Positions 53,596-63,393 of a stretch of DNA of 64,000 bases are shown here, piece by piece. Under the pieces are notes generated by a model. The model saw only the letters and a program-made list of their open reading frames with translations. It searched no databases and was not told the DNA's origin. How positions within the stretch are numbered: position 1 is the first letter of the stretch; the number at the start of each line of letters is the position of its first letter. The translations under genes and the position numbers were made by a program. The stretch is from an uncultured Flavobacteriaceae bacterium (GTDB lineage: Bacteria > Bacteroidota > Bacteroidia > Flavobacteriales > Flavobacteriaceae), in assembly GCA_947494325.1 (NCBI GenBank), contig CANLUS010000001.1:310001-374000 (forward strand), given 5' to 3'.

Positions 53596-54375
53596 ATGAA
53601 ATCGTATTATAGATTAATCATAATTGTGCTATTAGTTTCTTTCACTAGAACTAATGCTCAACTAGATTTAAGTCATGAATTTGGCATATTTACTGGTCCA
53701 GTTACGTTTCAAAGTGATTATGGTGAGAGAAATCATTTACCAAGTAGTACTGCTACTAGTTTTGGAGTGGCAGCTGTTCATTATTTAAGTTTTTATGGAA
53801 ATAATTATAACTGGAGAAATGGAGCTAGTTATTTTTCTGATCATTTTAAATTACGTACTGAAATATCCTATTACTTTAACAACAATTTTGATCACAAAGG
53901 AAGGTTTGATGACATTCCAGGAACTTTTGGAGAGCAGATTAGAGCAATGCAAGGTAAGACCAAGATTTTCAATATAGGAACACAATTAGAATACTACTTT
54001 AAGAATTTAGAAGATTACGGCCTTTTATTTAATACAGTTGATAGATTTGCCCCTTACGCTAGTGCTGGAATTCAATATAATAGTTTTGATCCTGAATTGA
54101 CGAACACTGCTAATGGAGGTTTTGATCCAAATACTCTACCTGAGAAATGGAGAGATCGGTTTTTTCTTGAACCAGACAAGACTTTTTCACTTACACTTGG
54201 ATTAGGAACAAGATATAAACTTGATAAATTTGATTTTGTGATCGATGGTAGATTCCAATATTTTTTATCGGACAGAATCGATGGTCTAGATCAAATCGAT
54301 GGATCTAGTAAAAACAATGATACACTTATCTTTTTTAGTGTTGGTGTCGTTTTTGACTTAGAAGGAAGTCGATAA
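53596..54375 (+). CDS. THC0290_0291-type outer-membrane beta-barrel protein
   Basis: 259 residues with a signal peptide (about 1-21, ending RTNAQ). Alternating beta strands and the start LDLSHEFGIFTGPVTFQSDYGERNHLPSS resemble the Flavobacteriaceae family labelled THC0290_0291. The C-terminus LIFFSVGVVFDLEGSR fits a barrel strand. Function unknown. No clear promoter or terminator was found in the 118-nt gap upstream. Confidence 0.78.
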   Translation: MKSYYRLIIIVLLVSFTRTNAQLDLSHEFGIFTGPVTFQSDYGERNHLPSSTATSFGVAAVHYLSFYGNNYNWRNGASYFSDHFKLRTEISYYFNNNFDHKGRFDDIPGTFGEQIRAMQGKTKIFNIGTQLEYYFKNLEDYGLLFNTVDRFAPYASAGIQYNSFDPELTNTANGGFDPNTLPEKWRDRFFLEPDKTFSLTLGLGTRYKLDKFDFVIDGRFQYFLSDRIDGLDQIDGSSKNNDTLIFFSVGVVFDLEGSR

Positions 54376-54382
54376 AACTATT

Positions 54383-55207
54383 TCATCCTTTGTTTTTGCG
54401 ATATTTATGCGCATTTTCCTTGATTCCTTTTCTAAATATTTTTCGAATAGTTGAGCGTAAACGCCCATCTACCTTTAGAATAATATTTCGTATTTTCTGA
54501 GATGGTCTTCCTCTAAACGTGGTAACATGAAAATCATCGATTCGATTTTTCCCTTCCGAAAAGTAATAATTAGAAACACAGCACCTTACCCCATCATACC
54601 TTACTCTATTTACCGAATGCCATGAGTTTTGGTGTGTTTCCATCACGACCAATCTATTAAATTTTGTCGAAATTCTTATGGGTTCATTTTTCAAACCATC
54701 TGGCCAAATTTCTAAATTTCCACCATACGACTCTTGCCAATCTGGGGTTACATAATATAAAAGATTCAATGCCCTTCTTCTATTTCTATCTTTATCGTGA
54801 GAATTATCTAAATGTGGATTTAAAAAATTGTCTTTTTTCATTAATGATAAACCGCCCGCATACAAATGCTCATCAGGATAAATTGACTTTAACTTACATA
54901 TTTCTTCAATGATTTTCACAACTCTATTATCTTGAAAAGCATAAATTACTTCTTCAAGAATAGAATTGTATTGATCCATTTGGTAAGCCACATACTTATG
55001 CTCTCTTAAATTTTTCTTCTCAATCGCCACATCTAAACTCGGAAAGTTTTTGAATATAGCATTGACCAGATTTTGGGGTAACATATCGTCTACAATAAAG
55101 AAGCCTATTTTCGACTTTGACTCTTCAAACTGTCTTGTCAATTCGATCTTTTCTTTATGAAGGCTCTCAACTATTAATGACGCTATGTTATTTCTAGAAT
55201 ATTCCAA
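54383..55207 (-). CDS. 2-oxoglutarate/Fe(II) oxygenase
   Basis: 274 residues. Iron ligands H132 and D134 (NPHLDNSHD) and H197 (SWHSVNRV), with R208 in YDGVRCC as a likely 2-oxoglutarate ligand, fit prolyl-4-hydroxylase-like enzymes. The C-terminus is Lys/Arg-rich. The substrate may be a sugar or peptide, given two glycosyltransferases just upstream on the same strand (3-nt gap). Confidence 0.85.
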   Translation of the reverse strand: MEYSRNNIASLIVESLHKEKIELTRQFEESKSKIGFFIVDDMLPQNLVNAIFKNFPSLDVAIEKKNLREHKYVAYQMDQYNSILEEVIYAFQDNRVVKIIEEICKLKSIYPDEHLYAGGLSLMKKDNFLNPHLDNSHDKDRNRRRALNLLYYVTPDWQESYGGNLEIWPDGLKNEPIRISTKFNRLVVMETHQNSWHSVNRVRYDGVRCCVSNYYFSEGKNRIDDFHVTTFRGRPSQKIRNIILKVDGRLRSTIRKIFRKGIKENAHKYRKNKG

Positions 55208-55210
55208 CTG

Positions 55211-55957
55211 TTATTTAATACGTCTAGCTTTAGTTTTCATATAATATTTTATTATCGCCATAACTGTAAATAATGGCCTTAATATTTCTGAACTTTCATC
55301 CACTTTTAATTGAACCTCTTCAAAATACAATTCTTTACTATAGCTTTTTGAAAGCCCATCAGTTCCGCAATAAGCGATTATTCCTTTTATTATTTTCGCC
55401 TTATAATTACTCTTATACAAATTTAAATTTAGAGCGTGGTCTGCCAGAATCTCATACTTTAATGAATATTTATAATTCTCGAATATCTCAGAATTATAAA
55501 AAATAGCTTGATGATGGACCGAATTTTTAAACCATAATTTGGGAGACCATGACGGATTCACTAAACCATCTTTAGTATGAGTATATACCAAATCATTTTT
55601 TTTTAAATCATACTTTATAGAGCCTATAATTAATTTAAACTGCTTAGAAATTGGTTTGGAAAAAACTGTACTCAACACTTCATTATTATATAACTTATCA
55701 TCTGTCCCTAAAAAATAAAGCCATTTGTTCTTGGCCAACAATGCTCCTTTATTCATCGCATGATAAACACCATCATCCTTTTCGCTAATCCAATTAAAAG
55801 GAACTTTTAATTCTTTTAGATAGGTTAATGTGCCATCCGTCGATTGATTATCGATTATCCATACTTCATAATCTTTAAATTTCTGATCGCTAATACTCAC
55901 AATACATTTTTTCAGATTTTGGAGGTTATTGAATGATGGAATTATAATTGAAACCAA
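55211..55957 (-). CDS. family 2 glycosyltransferase
   Basis: 248 residues from a TTG start (no ATG precedes VSIIIPSFNN in frame before a stop). GT2 motifs: SIIIPSFNNLQNLKKCI, WIIDNQSTDGT, EKDDGVYHAMNKG and FLGTDDKLY. It transfers sugar to a cell-surface glycan, acceptor unknown. It lies 20 nt after the GT4 gene and 3 nt before the oxygenase. Confidence 0.9.
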   Translation of the reverse strand: MVSIIIPSFNNLQNLKKCIVSISDQKFKDYEVWIIDNQSTDGTLTYLKELKVPFNWISEKDDGVYHAMNKGALLAKNKWLYFLGTDDKLYNNEVLSTVFSKPISKQFKLIIGSIKYDLKKNDLVYTHTKDGLVNPSWSPKLWFKNSVHHQAIFYNSEIFENYKYSLKYEILADHALNLNLYKSNYKAKIIKGIIAYCGTDGLSKSYSKELYFEEVQLKVDESSEILRPLFTVMAIIKYYMKTKARRIK

Positions 55958-55977
55958 TACTTTTAATTTAGAAAGAC

Positions 55978-57078
55978 TTAGCTAAAATACGTATCTAATT
56001 TTTGTCGTTCATTCTCCCAACAATAATTTTCTTTCATCATTCGTTGATTATTCTTGATCCTCTTTATATGATCTTCATCTAAGAGGAGTAAACGAATCTT
56101 CTCAGCAATATGTTTCGGCTCATGAGTAGCTATTAAAACCCCTACTCCATGTTTATCTATCAACTGTTTTACCTCAACTAAAGGTGAAGCCAAAACAGGC
56201 AACTCATTATGAATATAATCAAAAAGCTTATTTGGAAGCGCATATTTAAAACTCAATCCAACTAGTTCCTCTAAAAGAATTCCGATATCCGCTTTTTTCG
56301 TATAGTTGTGGAGTATGTCATAGTCAATTCTACCTAAAAAAAACACCCTCTCGTTTAACTTTTGTTCAGTGGCAAAATTAACTAGTTCATCTTTTTCTTT
56401 TCCATAACCAATAATTACTAAATCGACTTTCTCTAGATAGTTCAGCGAAAGCATTACCTGCTTCAACCCTCTATTTTCACTCAATGTACCTTGATATAAC
56501 AAAATTTTATTCTTCGTCGGAAACGTTATAGGAATAGGTGTGTCGGCCTTCAGAAGATACGGGACATTTCGTATCACTCCCATTTCGATACCATATTCAT
56601 TTTTATAAAACGCGGCAATATTATTACTAACGGTATAGGCATTTTTAACCTTCGGAACGAACAGTTTTTCAAGCATTTTCCAAAAACTTCGAATAAATTT
56701 CCTTCCCTGTAGTTCTGGTACTTCCGTAAACAACTCATGACTATCATAAACAAGTTTATTTGTCTTTAACCTACTTGCAATAAAGCACGCAGGCAAGGTA
56801 TCTAAGTCATTCGATAAAATATAAGTTGATTTATTTTTTAATAAAAAAATTAAAAGTCTAATGTTATATTCAGCATAAAAAAGAAAATTAGCGTTAAACC
56901 ATAGTTTTCTTCTTACAATTTTATATAATCGATCTACTTCAAAAGTTGTAGGTAATACCCTTCCAAATACCACTACCTCAAATCCCTTTCGAGTTAAATA
57001 GTTCGCCACTTTATGAACTCTCTGATCTGAAGAAATATCATTCGTAACTGCTACTAAAACTCTGCCTTTAGTACTCAA
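55978..57078 (-). CDS. family 4 glycosyltransferase
   Basis: 366 residues of GT-B fold. N-terminal VAVTNDISSDQRVHKVANYLTRKGFEV, C-terminal ILLYQGTLSENRGLKQVM, LVIIGYGKEKDEL and the EX7E-like region GLSFKYALPNKLFDYIHNELPVLAS. Probably builds a surface glycan or glycoconjugate with the neighbouring GT2. It starts 18 nt after ftsE. Confidence 0.92.
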   Translation of the reverse strand: MSTKGRVLVAVTNDISSDQRVHKVANYLTRKGFEVVVFGRVLPTTFEVDRLYKIVRRKLWFNANFLFYAEYNIRLLIFLLKNKSTYILSNDLDTLPACFIASRLKTNKLVYDSHELFTEVPELQGRKFIRSFWKMLEKLFVPKVKNAYTVSNNIAAFYKNEYGIEMGVIRNVPYLLKADTPIPITFPTKNKILLYQGTLSENRGLKQVMLSLNYLEKVDLVIIGYGKEKDELVNFATEQKLNERVFFLGRIDYDILHNYTKKADIGILLEELVGLSFKYALPNKLFDYIHNELPVLASPLVEVKQLIDKHGVGVLIATHEPKHIAEKIRLLLLDEDHIKRIKNNQRMMKENYCWENERQKLDTYFS

Positions 57079-57096
57079 AATAAAGATTTTGTATGT

Positions 57097-57768
57097 CTAT
57101 ACAACTTCGTATACCTTTTCACCATCACATTTAATTGTTTTGTGAGGATATTTTAAAATTAAGGCATAATCATGTGTCGCCATTAAGATGGTTTTTCCGC
57201 TTTTGTTTATTTCCTCTAAAACACTCATCACCTCTAAGGAAGTCTTTGGATCTAAATTACCTGTTGGCTCATCGGCTAATATTAAATCTGGGTCATTCAA
57301 CAACGCTCGAGCGATGGCTACTCGCTGCTGTTCACCTCCAGAAAGTTGATACGCCATCTTAAAACCTTTAGTTTGCATACCTACTTTTTCTAATACTTCA
57401 TTAATTTTTGTATTCATTTTTGTAGTATCCTTCCAACCTGTCGCCTTGAGTACAAATAATAAATTATCATGTACGTTTCTATCATTTAATAATTTAAAAT
57501 CCTGAAAAACAATACCTAATTTTCTTCGTAAAAACGGAATATCTTTTTCTTTTAATGTATTCAAATTAAAATCGACAATAACGCCTTCACCTTTTAGTAA
57601 TGGTAAATCTCCGTATAGCGTTTTCATCAAACTACTTTTGCCACTTCCTGTTTTTCCAATTAGGTACATAAAATCACCTTCAAAAATATCTAAACTAATA
57701 TCAGATAACACTAGGTTTTCTTGTTGAAAAATGGAGGCATCTTTTAATTGAAGTAACGGCTTAGACAT
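57097..57768 (-). CDS. ftsE: cell division ATP-binding protein FtsE
   Basis: 223 residues from ATG 57768; eight extra in-frame codons upstream are unlikely. ABC ATPase: Walker [11 protein letters not shown]-loop VFQDFKLL, signature [15 protein letters not shown], Walker [13 protein letters not shown] and the switch His in MATHDYALI. With FtsX it controls peptidoglycan hydrolases at the septum. ftsX is not adjacent. It leads two glycosyltransferase genes and an oxygenase gene on the same strand. Confidence 0.93.
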   Translation of the reverse strand: MSKPLLQLKDASIFQQENLVLSDISLDIFEGDFMYLIGKTGSGKSSLMKTLYGDLPLLKGEGVIVDFNLNTLKEKDIPFLRRKLGIVFQDFKLLNDRNVHDNLLFVLKATGWKDTTKMNTKINEVLEKVGMQTKGFKMAYQLSGGEQQRVAIARALLNDPDLILADEPTGNLDPKTSLEVMSVLEEINKSGKTILMATHDYALILKYPHKTIKCDGEKVYEVV

Positions 57769-57789
57769 ATCAGCTACGAATTTATGATG

Positions 57790-57817
57790 CAAACTTACTG
57801 TTTAAATTTCAAACTTA
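57790..57817 (-). promoter_or_regulatory. two candidate -7 boxes of ftsE
   Basis: CAAACTTA occurs at 57790-57797 and again at 57810-57817; each is a perfect TAAGTTTG on the minus strand. The nearer one is 22 nt from the start codon. Confidence 0.4.
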
Positions 57818-57847
57818 AAAAATCAAATCTTATGAAACCTTTTTGTT

Positions 57848-57855
57848 TATATTTG
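57848..57855 (+). promoter_or_regulatory. candidate -7 box of the Kelch lipoprotein gene
   Basis: A perfect TATATTTG, 23 nt before the start codon. No clear -33 box at normal spacing. Confidence 0.4.
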
Positions 57856-57877
57856 AATACTTCTTCAAAATATATAA

Positions 57878-58939
57878 ATGAGAGTAATTATTTTTTCTTT
57901 ATGTTTCGTTTTAATTTGTAGTTGTGTACAAAAGAAAAATCCTAAATCTACTAAAAAATTAACCTCTAGAACACTTAAGAATTTACCCGAGGCATTGACA
58001 AATAATGCCGTCGCAGAAGGTTTTATTGCTGGCAAACCTTTTGTATATTCCTTTGGAGGAATTGATAGTACGTTATCATATCAAGGTATTCATAAGCGAT
58101 CTTATGTGTATGACGTTCTTAATAATTCATGGCGCAAGATTGCAAACTTACCCGATACACTTGGTAAAATTGCTAGTGCAGCTAGCAGAGTAGGTGATAC
58201 CATTTATATTCTTGGCGGATATCATGTTTTTAAAGATAATTCTGAGAAATCTTCGAATAAAGTACATCGCTATAATATCGTAAATGACCTATTTTTAGAA
58301 GATGGGACTCCAATTCCAATACCAATAGACGATCAAGTACAGGCCGTATGGCGTGATAGTTTAGTTTATGTCGTTTCTGGATGGTCTGACAAAGCGAATG
58401 TTGCTAATGTTCAAATTTATAATCCTGCCGAAAATAATTGGAAAACTGGCACATCGATTCCTAATAACAATGTTTATAAGTCATTCGGTGCTTCCGGAAC
58501 CATCATTGGTGATACCATTTTCTATTTTGGTGGCGCTTCCATGGGCACACATTATCCAATTCAAAATGTTCTTCGAAAAGGAGTTATTAATTCGAAAAGT
58601 CCAACAGAAATTAAATGGTCACATACAATTATCGATTCAACAATAGTGGGTTATCGTATGGCCGCAACAACTTTTCGTAATACTCCTTTTTGGTTGGGAG
58701 GAAGTACCACTACCTATAATTATAACGCGGTCGCTTATAATGGGTCTGGAGTTGTCCGACCTTCTAACCGAGTATTGAATTTAAAAAATAATCAATGGAA
58801 ACTTGACCTAGCGGAACATTTACCGATGGATTTGAGAGGAATTGCCGAAATTAACGACTCAACTAAAATAGTTGTTGGTGGTATTTTAGAAAACCAACAA
58901 GTAAGCACTAAAGTATATCTTTTAGAATGGAAAAAATAA
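57878..58939 (+). CDS. Kelch-repeat lipoprotein
   Basis: 353 residues with a lipoprotein signal (FVLICSC, Cys16). Several Kelch-type units (for example VGDTIYILGGYHVFKDN, IGDTIFYFGGASMG, KIVVGGILEN) indicate a beta-propeller. N-acetylneuraminate mutarotase-like proteins share this fold, but no sialic acid genes are nearby and the role is unknown. The TlpA-like gene starts 13 nt before its stop, so the two are translationally coupled. Confidence 0.85.
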   Translation: MRVIIFSLCFVLICSCVQKKNPKSTKKLTSRTLKNLPEALTNNAVAEGFIAGKPFVYSFGGIDSTLSYQGIHKRSYVYDVLNNSWRKIANLPDTLGKIASAASRVGDTIYILGGYHVFKDNSEKSSNKVHRYNIVNDLFLEDGTPIPIPIDDQVQAVWRDSLVYVVSGWSDKANVANVQIYNPAENNWKTGTSIPNNNVYKSFGASGTIIGDTIFYFGGASMGTHYPIQNVLRKGVINSKSPTEIKWSHTIIDSTIVGYRMAATTFRNTPFWLGGSTTTYNYNAVAYNGSGVVRPSNRVLNLKNNQWKLDLAEHLPMDLRGIAEINDSTKIVVGGILENQQVSTKVYLLEWKK

Positions 58940-60162
58940 AATTAAATCTTTTACTCGTATCATTTGCCTTCATCACTTTTCTCTTTTCGTGTAGCTCTAA
59001 AAATGAAATGAAAACCACATTAAACCAAGGTCTTTGGCGCGCCGAAATCAGAATGCAGCAAGATACGCTTCCTTTTAATTTTGAAGTTCTAAAAAATGGC
59101 GACGAATACAGGGCAAATTTGATTAATGGAGATCAAGAAATCATACCTCTTGATGAAATTGAGGTCACCGGAGATTCTGTTTTTATAACCTTGCACATTT
59201 TCGATATCGAACTGCGCGCAAAAATAAATGAAGATATACTTGAAGGACTCTATATAAAAAATTATGAAGAAGGGTATCGTGTACCTTTCACAGCAAAACA
59301 TACCAATGCTAAGCGATTTTTAAATCCAATGAGTTCTTCAAAATTTGATGGTAAATGGCAAGTCACTTTTGTTGAAGAGGATACCATCAAATTTCCAGGA
59401 ATTGGTATTTTCAAAAAAGAAGGAGATCTATTAAAAGGGACTTTTTTAACAGAAACCGGAGATTACAGATACTTAGAAGGTACTGCAACAGATTCTACTA
59501 TGAGTTTATATACTTTTGACGGAAACCATGCATTTATTTTCAACGCAACAGCCAAAAATGACTCTATTAAAGGTGAATTTCTTTCAGGGATGGAGTATCG
59601 AGCGACTTTTTCAGGATATAAAAATCAAGATGCCAAACTTACAAATGCTGATGATCTCACTTTTTTAAAAGAAGGTTACGATAACATAGCTTTTTCTTTT
59701 CCTGGTTTAGATGGTAAAACAGTCACCCTTAATGACAAAAAATATCAAGATAAGGTAGTTTTACTTCAAATTTTTGGAACTTGGTGTCCGAATTGTATGG
59801 ACGAAACTATATTTTATGCAGATTGGTATAACAAACATCAAAACGAAGCAATCGAAATTATTGGTTTAGCCTATGAGGCCAAAAATGACTTTGAATATGC
59901 AAAAGCAAGAGTAGAAAAAATGAAGGCAAAATACAATGTTGGTTATGACTATGTCATTGCAGGAGTTTACGACAAAGAAGCTGCTGCGAAGACCCTACCA
60001 ATGCTGAATCATGTACTGTCGTTTCCAACAACCATTTTCATTGATAAAAAAGGTAAAGTTCGTAAAATTCATACCGGTTTTTCAGGTCCGGCAACTGGTA
60101 TATATTATGAAGAGTTTAAAAATGATTTTAATAGTTTCGTGAATCAATTACTAAATGAGTAA
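58927..60162 (+). CDS. TlpA-like redox lipoprotein with two beta domains
   Basis: 411 residues with a lipoprotein signal (ITFLFSC, Cys22). Residues about 30-240 contain two lipocalin-like or calycin-like beta domains (GLWRAEIRMQQDTLPFNFEV; GKWQVTFVEEDTIKFPG). A thioredoxin fold follows, with WCPNC at 286-290. It would catalyse thiol-disulfide exchange in the envelope. It overlaps the Kelch gene by 13 nt. Confidence 0.9.
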   Translation: MEKIKLNLLLVSFAFITFLFSCSSKNEMKTTLNQGLWRAEIRMQQDTLPFNFEVLKNGDEYRANLINGDQEIIPLDEIEVTGDSVFITLHIFDIELRAKINEDILEGLYIKNYEEGYRVPFTAKHTNAKRFLNPMSSSKFDGKWQVTFVEEDTIKFPGIGIFKKEGDLLKGTFLTETGDYRYLEGTATDSTMSLYTFDGNHAFIFNATAKNDSIKGEFLSGMEYRATFSGYKNQDAKLTNADDLTFLKEGYDNIAFSFPGLDGKTVTLNDKKYQDKVVLLQIFGTWCPNCMDETIFYADWYNKHQNEAIEIIGLAYEAKNDFEYAKARVEKMKAKYNVGYDYVIAGVYDKEAAAKTLPMLNHVLSFPTTIFIDKKGKVRKIHTGFSGPATGIYYEEFKNDFNSFVNQLLNE

Positions 60163-60322
60163 TGTAATTTTGGCGCGATTCATGCAATAGAACCCCTAAA
60201 TGTTAATTTTTTTCTTAACAAAATGTTATATTAATTAACAATTATACAATTTCATTTTAATTGTACGTTGTTTAATTTAAGTACTGTCTTAATCGCAGTA
60301 TTTTTTAAAGAATCCTCAAGCA

Positions 60323-63300
60323 ATGAAGCACAGTAATTCCTGGTTTTTAATACTCCTATTTGTTTTTTCTACAACGAGCTTTGCACAAAAGTCTGATATC
60401 TATACTAACGACTTAAAAGACTATAATCATGCTGTGGCCCTGTACAATAACCGAGATTTTGTTGCCTCAAAACACATGTTCAATAAACTCAAGAATGGTT
60501 TTGATGCAAGTTCGGAACACAAAGCAAATTGCGAATATTATGAAGCTTTTTGTGCTATTCGTTTAGGAGATCAAAAAGGAGATCAACTGATGCGCAGTTT
60601 TGTAGAAAGATACCCAACAAGTACGAAGCAAAATACAGCATTTATAGAAGTGGGTGACTATTATTTTAAAAACGCCAACTATTCATATGCCTTAAAGTGG
60701 TACAATCGTGTTGAAACGAGAAACCTATCAATTGCACAAGAAGAAGAGTATAATTTCAAATATGCTTATGGTTTATTTGCTGTACGCAGCTACAAAAGAG
60801 CCAAAGAATATTTTCAAAAATTACTTACGTCGCAAGAGTATGGTTCTCAAGCTAAGTATTATTACGGATTCATAGCGTATCAAGACGATGATTATGAAAA
60901 TGCCGATCGTTACTTAAGTCAAATATCCGATGATAAAGAACTAGGCGATGATGTACCGTATTACATGGCCAATATTAAATTTAAAACGGGTAATTTCGAA
61001 GAAGCTATTAAGATTGCAAAGCCTTTTCTTACCAAAGCTGACAGAAATCAAAAATCAGAAATTTCAAAAATTATTGGGGAAAGCTATTTCAACCTAGAAA
61101 AATATAAGGAAGCTATTCCGTACCTAAAAGCGTATAGAGGAAAGCGTCGCAAGTGGAATAATACCGATTATTATTTATTAGGTTATTCATATTACAAGCA
61201 AAAAGACTTTAAAAACGCCATTGCAAATTTTAATAAAATTATCAACGGCAAAAATGCTGTCTCACAAAATGCCTATTATCATTTAGCAGAATGCTATTTA
61301 AATAGCGATCAAAAGACAGAAGCACTTAATGCTTTTCGAAACGCCTCTCAAATGGAATTCGATGCAGATATCAAAAAAGATGCTTGGTTGAATTATGCAA
61401 AACTCAGTTACGAAATTGGAAATCCATATCAGAGTGTGCCAGATGTATTACAAGAATATTTAGATACCTACCCTAAATCTGACGCCGTCGATAAAATAAA
61501 TGAATTACTCATCAGTGCATATATTACGTCGGCGGATTACGAAGGTGCCCTTAAGGCTCTAAAAGATAAAAAAGATGCTGATAGTAAAACAGCATATCAA
61601 AAAGTAGCACTTTACAGGGGTATTCAATTATTTAATGAAAACATACTAGATAAGGCTAAAGAGCATTTTGATATAGCTATAAACGATCCTCGTGACACAA
61701 AAGTTTCAGCTAGGGCTATATTTTGGAAAGCCGAAGCAGATTATATCTTAACTAATTACGAGCTAGCACGAGTTGGGTTTAAACAATTTGAAAGCGCCAG
61801 TAACACCGATGACTTATTAGAGAAGCAACTTTTATATTATAGTTTAGGTTACACGCATTTCAAATTAAAATCATACGATCTTGCAAAAATTAATTTCAAA
61901 GGATATTTAATTTCTTCACCAAAAGATGAGGAAAAAATAAGTGATGCAAAAGTACGATTAGGAGACACTTATTTTGTTGAAAGCGATTATAAAAATGCCA
62001 TTAAACAATATAATAACGTGATTGATGAAAAAGGTAAAGCAATTGATTATGCTCATTTTCAACGCGCTATGAGTTATGGTTTTATAGGAAAGAATAACGA
62101 TAAAATTTTAGACCTTACTAAATTTTTAGGTGCCTATTCAAAGTCTAACTATCGAGATGATACCTATTTCGAATTGGGAAATTCATATGTTACGGCGAAT
62201 AAAAATGATGAAGCGTTAGAAGCTTATGCAAAGCTATTGAAATATCACAAACGTAGTTCTTATGTTCCTAAGGCATTGTTGAAACAAGGACTTATCTATT
62301 ATAATACCGAAAGAGATAATCAAGCTTTAGACAAGTATAAAAAAGTGGTAAAAGAGTATCCCGACACAGATGAAGGAAAACAAGCTGTTGCAAATGCAAG
62401 ACAAATTTATGTTGATTTAGGTCGTGTTGACGAATATGCCGATTGGGTAAAAGATGTCGATTTTGTAGAAGTATCTAGTGATGATTTGGATAATGATATG
62501 TATGAATCGGCCGAAAAACAGTATTTACAAAACAATCGTAAAAAAGCCATTTCAGCACTTAAAAAATATGTGGAACGATTCCCGAAAGGGGCTCATGCAT
62601 TACAAGCTAATTTTTACTTGGCCGAATCATTATTCGCAGAAAAGCAGCTGTCATCGTCTGAGAAAAATTACATCTATGTTACCAATCAAGAGCGTAACGA
62701 ATATACCGAACAAGCTCTCTCTAAATTAGCGCAGGTTTATTTAGAAACCGACCAATGGAAAAAAGCAATGCCTATTTTAGAGCGATTAGAAGAACAAGCA
62801 GATTTTCCTCAAAATATCACCTTTGCTCAAAGTAATTTAATGAAAGGGCATTATGAATTAGAACACTATCAGGATGCCGTTTCTTACGCCGAAAAAGTAT
62901 TGAAAAGACCAAAAATAGAAACGAGAGTAAAATCTGATGCCAAGGTAATTATCGCAAGATCAGCGATGAAAACAGGTGATGAAGTTAAAGGTCAAGAGGC
63001 TTATAAAGAAGTTGGTAAAATCGCCACAGGAGAGCTCAAAGCTGAGTCGTTATATTATGATGCCTATTTCAAGCACAACGAAGGTAATTATAAAGTATCA
63101 AATACTGTAGTTCAAAAATTGGTGTCGGATTATGCTGCGCATAAATATTTTAGTGCAAAAGGCTTGGTAATTATGGCCAAAAATTTCTATGGACTGAAAG
63201 ACGCATATCAAGCGACGTATATTTTAGAGAGTGTGATTAAAAACTTTAAAGATTATAAAGATGTCACTGATGCGGCTAAAGCAGAATTACAAAAAATAAA

Positions 63301-63349
63301 AACAGAAGAAGCGAAGACCAACGAGTCGGTAAACCCAGATGGGAATTAA
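60323..63349 (+). CDS. large secreted TPR-repeat protein
   Basis: 1008 residues with a signal peptide (about 1-21, ending TSFAQ). The whole mature chain is TPR-like helical repeats of 34-38 residues (for example NSYVTANKNDEALEAYAKLLKYH; GYSYYKQKDFKNAIANFNKII). Such solenoids serve as periplasmic or outer-membrane scaffolds. It precedes by 44 nt a TonB-receptor-like barrel protein, a pair that may form one envelope complex. The 160-nt gap upstream is AT-rich with GTTAA/TTAAC repeats but no clear promoter. Confidence 0.9.
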   Translation: MKHSNSWFLILLFVFSTTSFAQKSDIYTNDLKDYNHAVALYNNRDFVASKHMFNKLKNGFDASSEHKANCEYYEAFCAIRLGDQKGDQLMRSFVERYPTSTKQNTAFIEVGDYYFKNANYSYALKWYNRVETRNLSIAQEEEYNFKYAYGLFAVRSYKRAKEYFQKLLTSQEYGSQAKYYYGFIAYQDDDYENADRYLSQISDDKELGDDVPYYMANIKFKTGNFEEAIKIAKPFLTKADRNQKSEISKIIGESYFNLEKYKEAIPYLKAYRGKRRKWNNTDYYLLGYSYYKQKDFKNAIANFNKIINGKNAVSQNAYYHLAECYLNSDQKTEALNAFRNASQMEFDADIKKDAWLNYAKLSYEIGNPYQSVPDVLQEYLDTYPKSDAVDKINELLISAYITSADYEGALKALKDKKDADSKTAYQKVALYRGIQLFNENILDKAKEHFDIAINDPRDTKVSARAIFWKAEADYILTNYELARVGFKQFESASNTDDLLEKQLLYYSLGYTHFKLKSYDLAKINFKGYLISSPKDEEKISDAKVRLGDTYFVESDYKNAIKQYNNVIDEKGKAIDYAHFQRAMSYGFIGKNNDKILDLTKFLGAYSKSNYRDDTYFELGNSYVTANKNDEALEAYAKLLKYHKRSSYVPKALLKQGLIYYNTERDNQALDKYKKVVKEYPDTDEGKQAVANARQIYVDLGRVDEYADWVKDVDFVEVSSDDLDNDMYESAEKQYLQNNRKKAISALKKYVERFPKGAHALQANFYLAESLFAEKQLSSSEKNYIYVTNQERNEYTEQALSKLAQVYLETDQWKKAMPILERLEEQADFPQNITFAQSNLMKGHYELEHYQDAVSYAEKVLKRPKIETRVKSDAKVIIARSAMKTGDEVKGQEAYKEVGKIATGELKAESLYYDAYFKHNEGNYKVSNTVVQKLVSDYAAHKYFSAKGLVIMAKNFYGLKDAYQATYILESVIKNFKDYKDVTDAAKAELQKIKTEEAKTNESVNPDGN

Positions 63350-63393
63350 AATCAACCAGCCAAGCTGAGTTTAACGATGATTTATAAACACAT

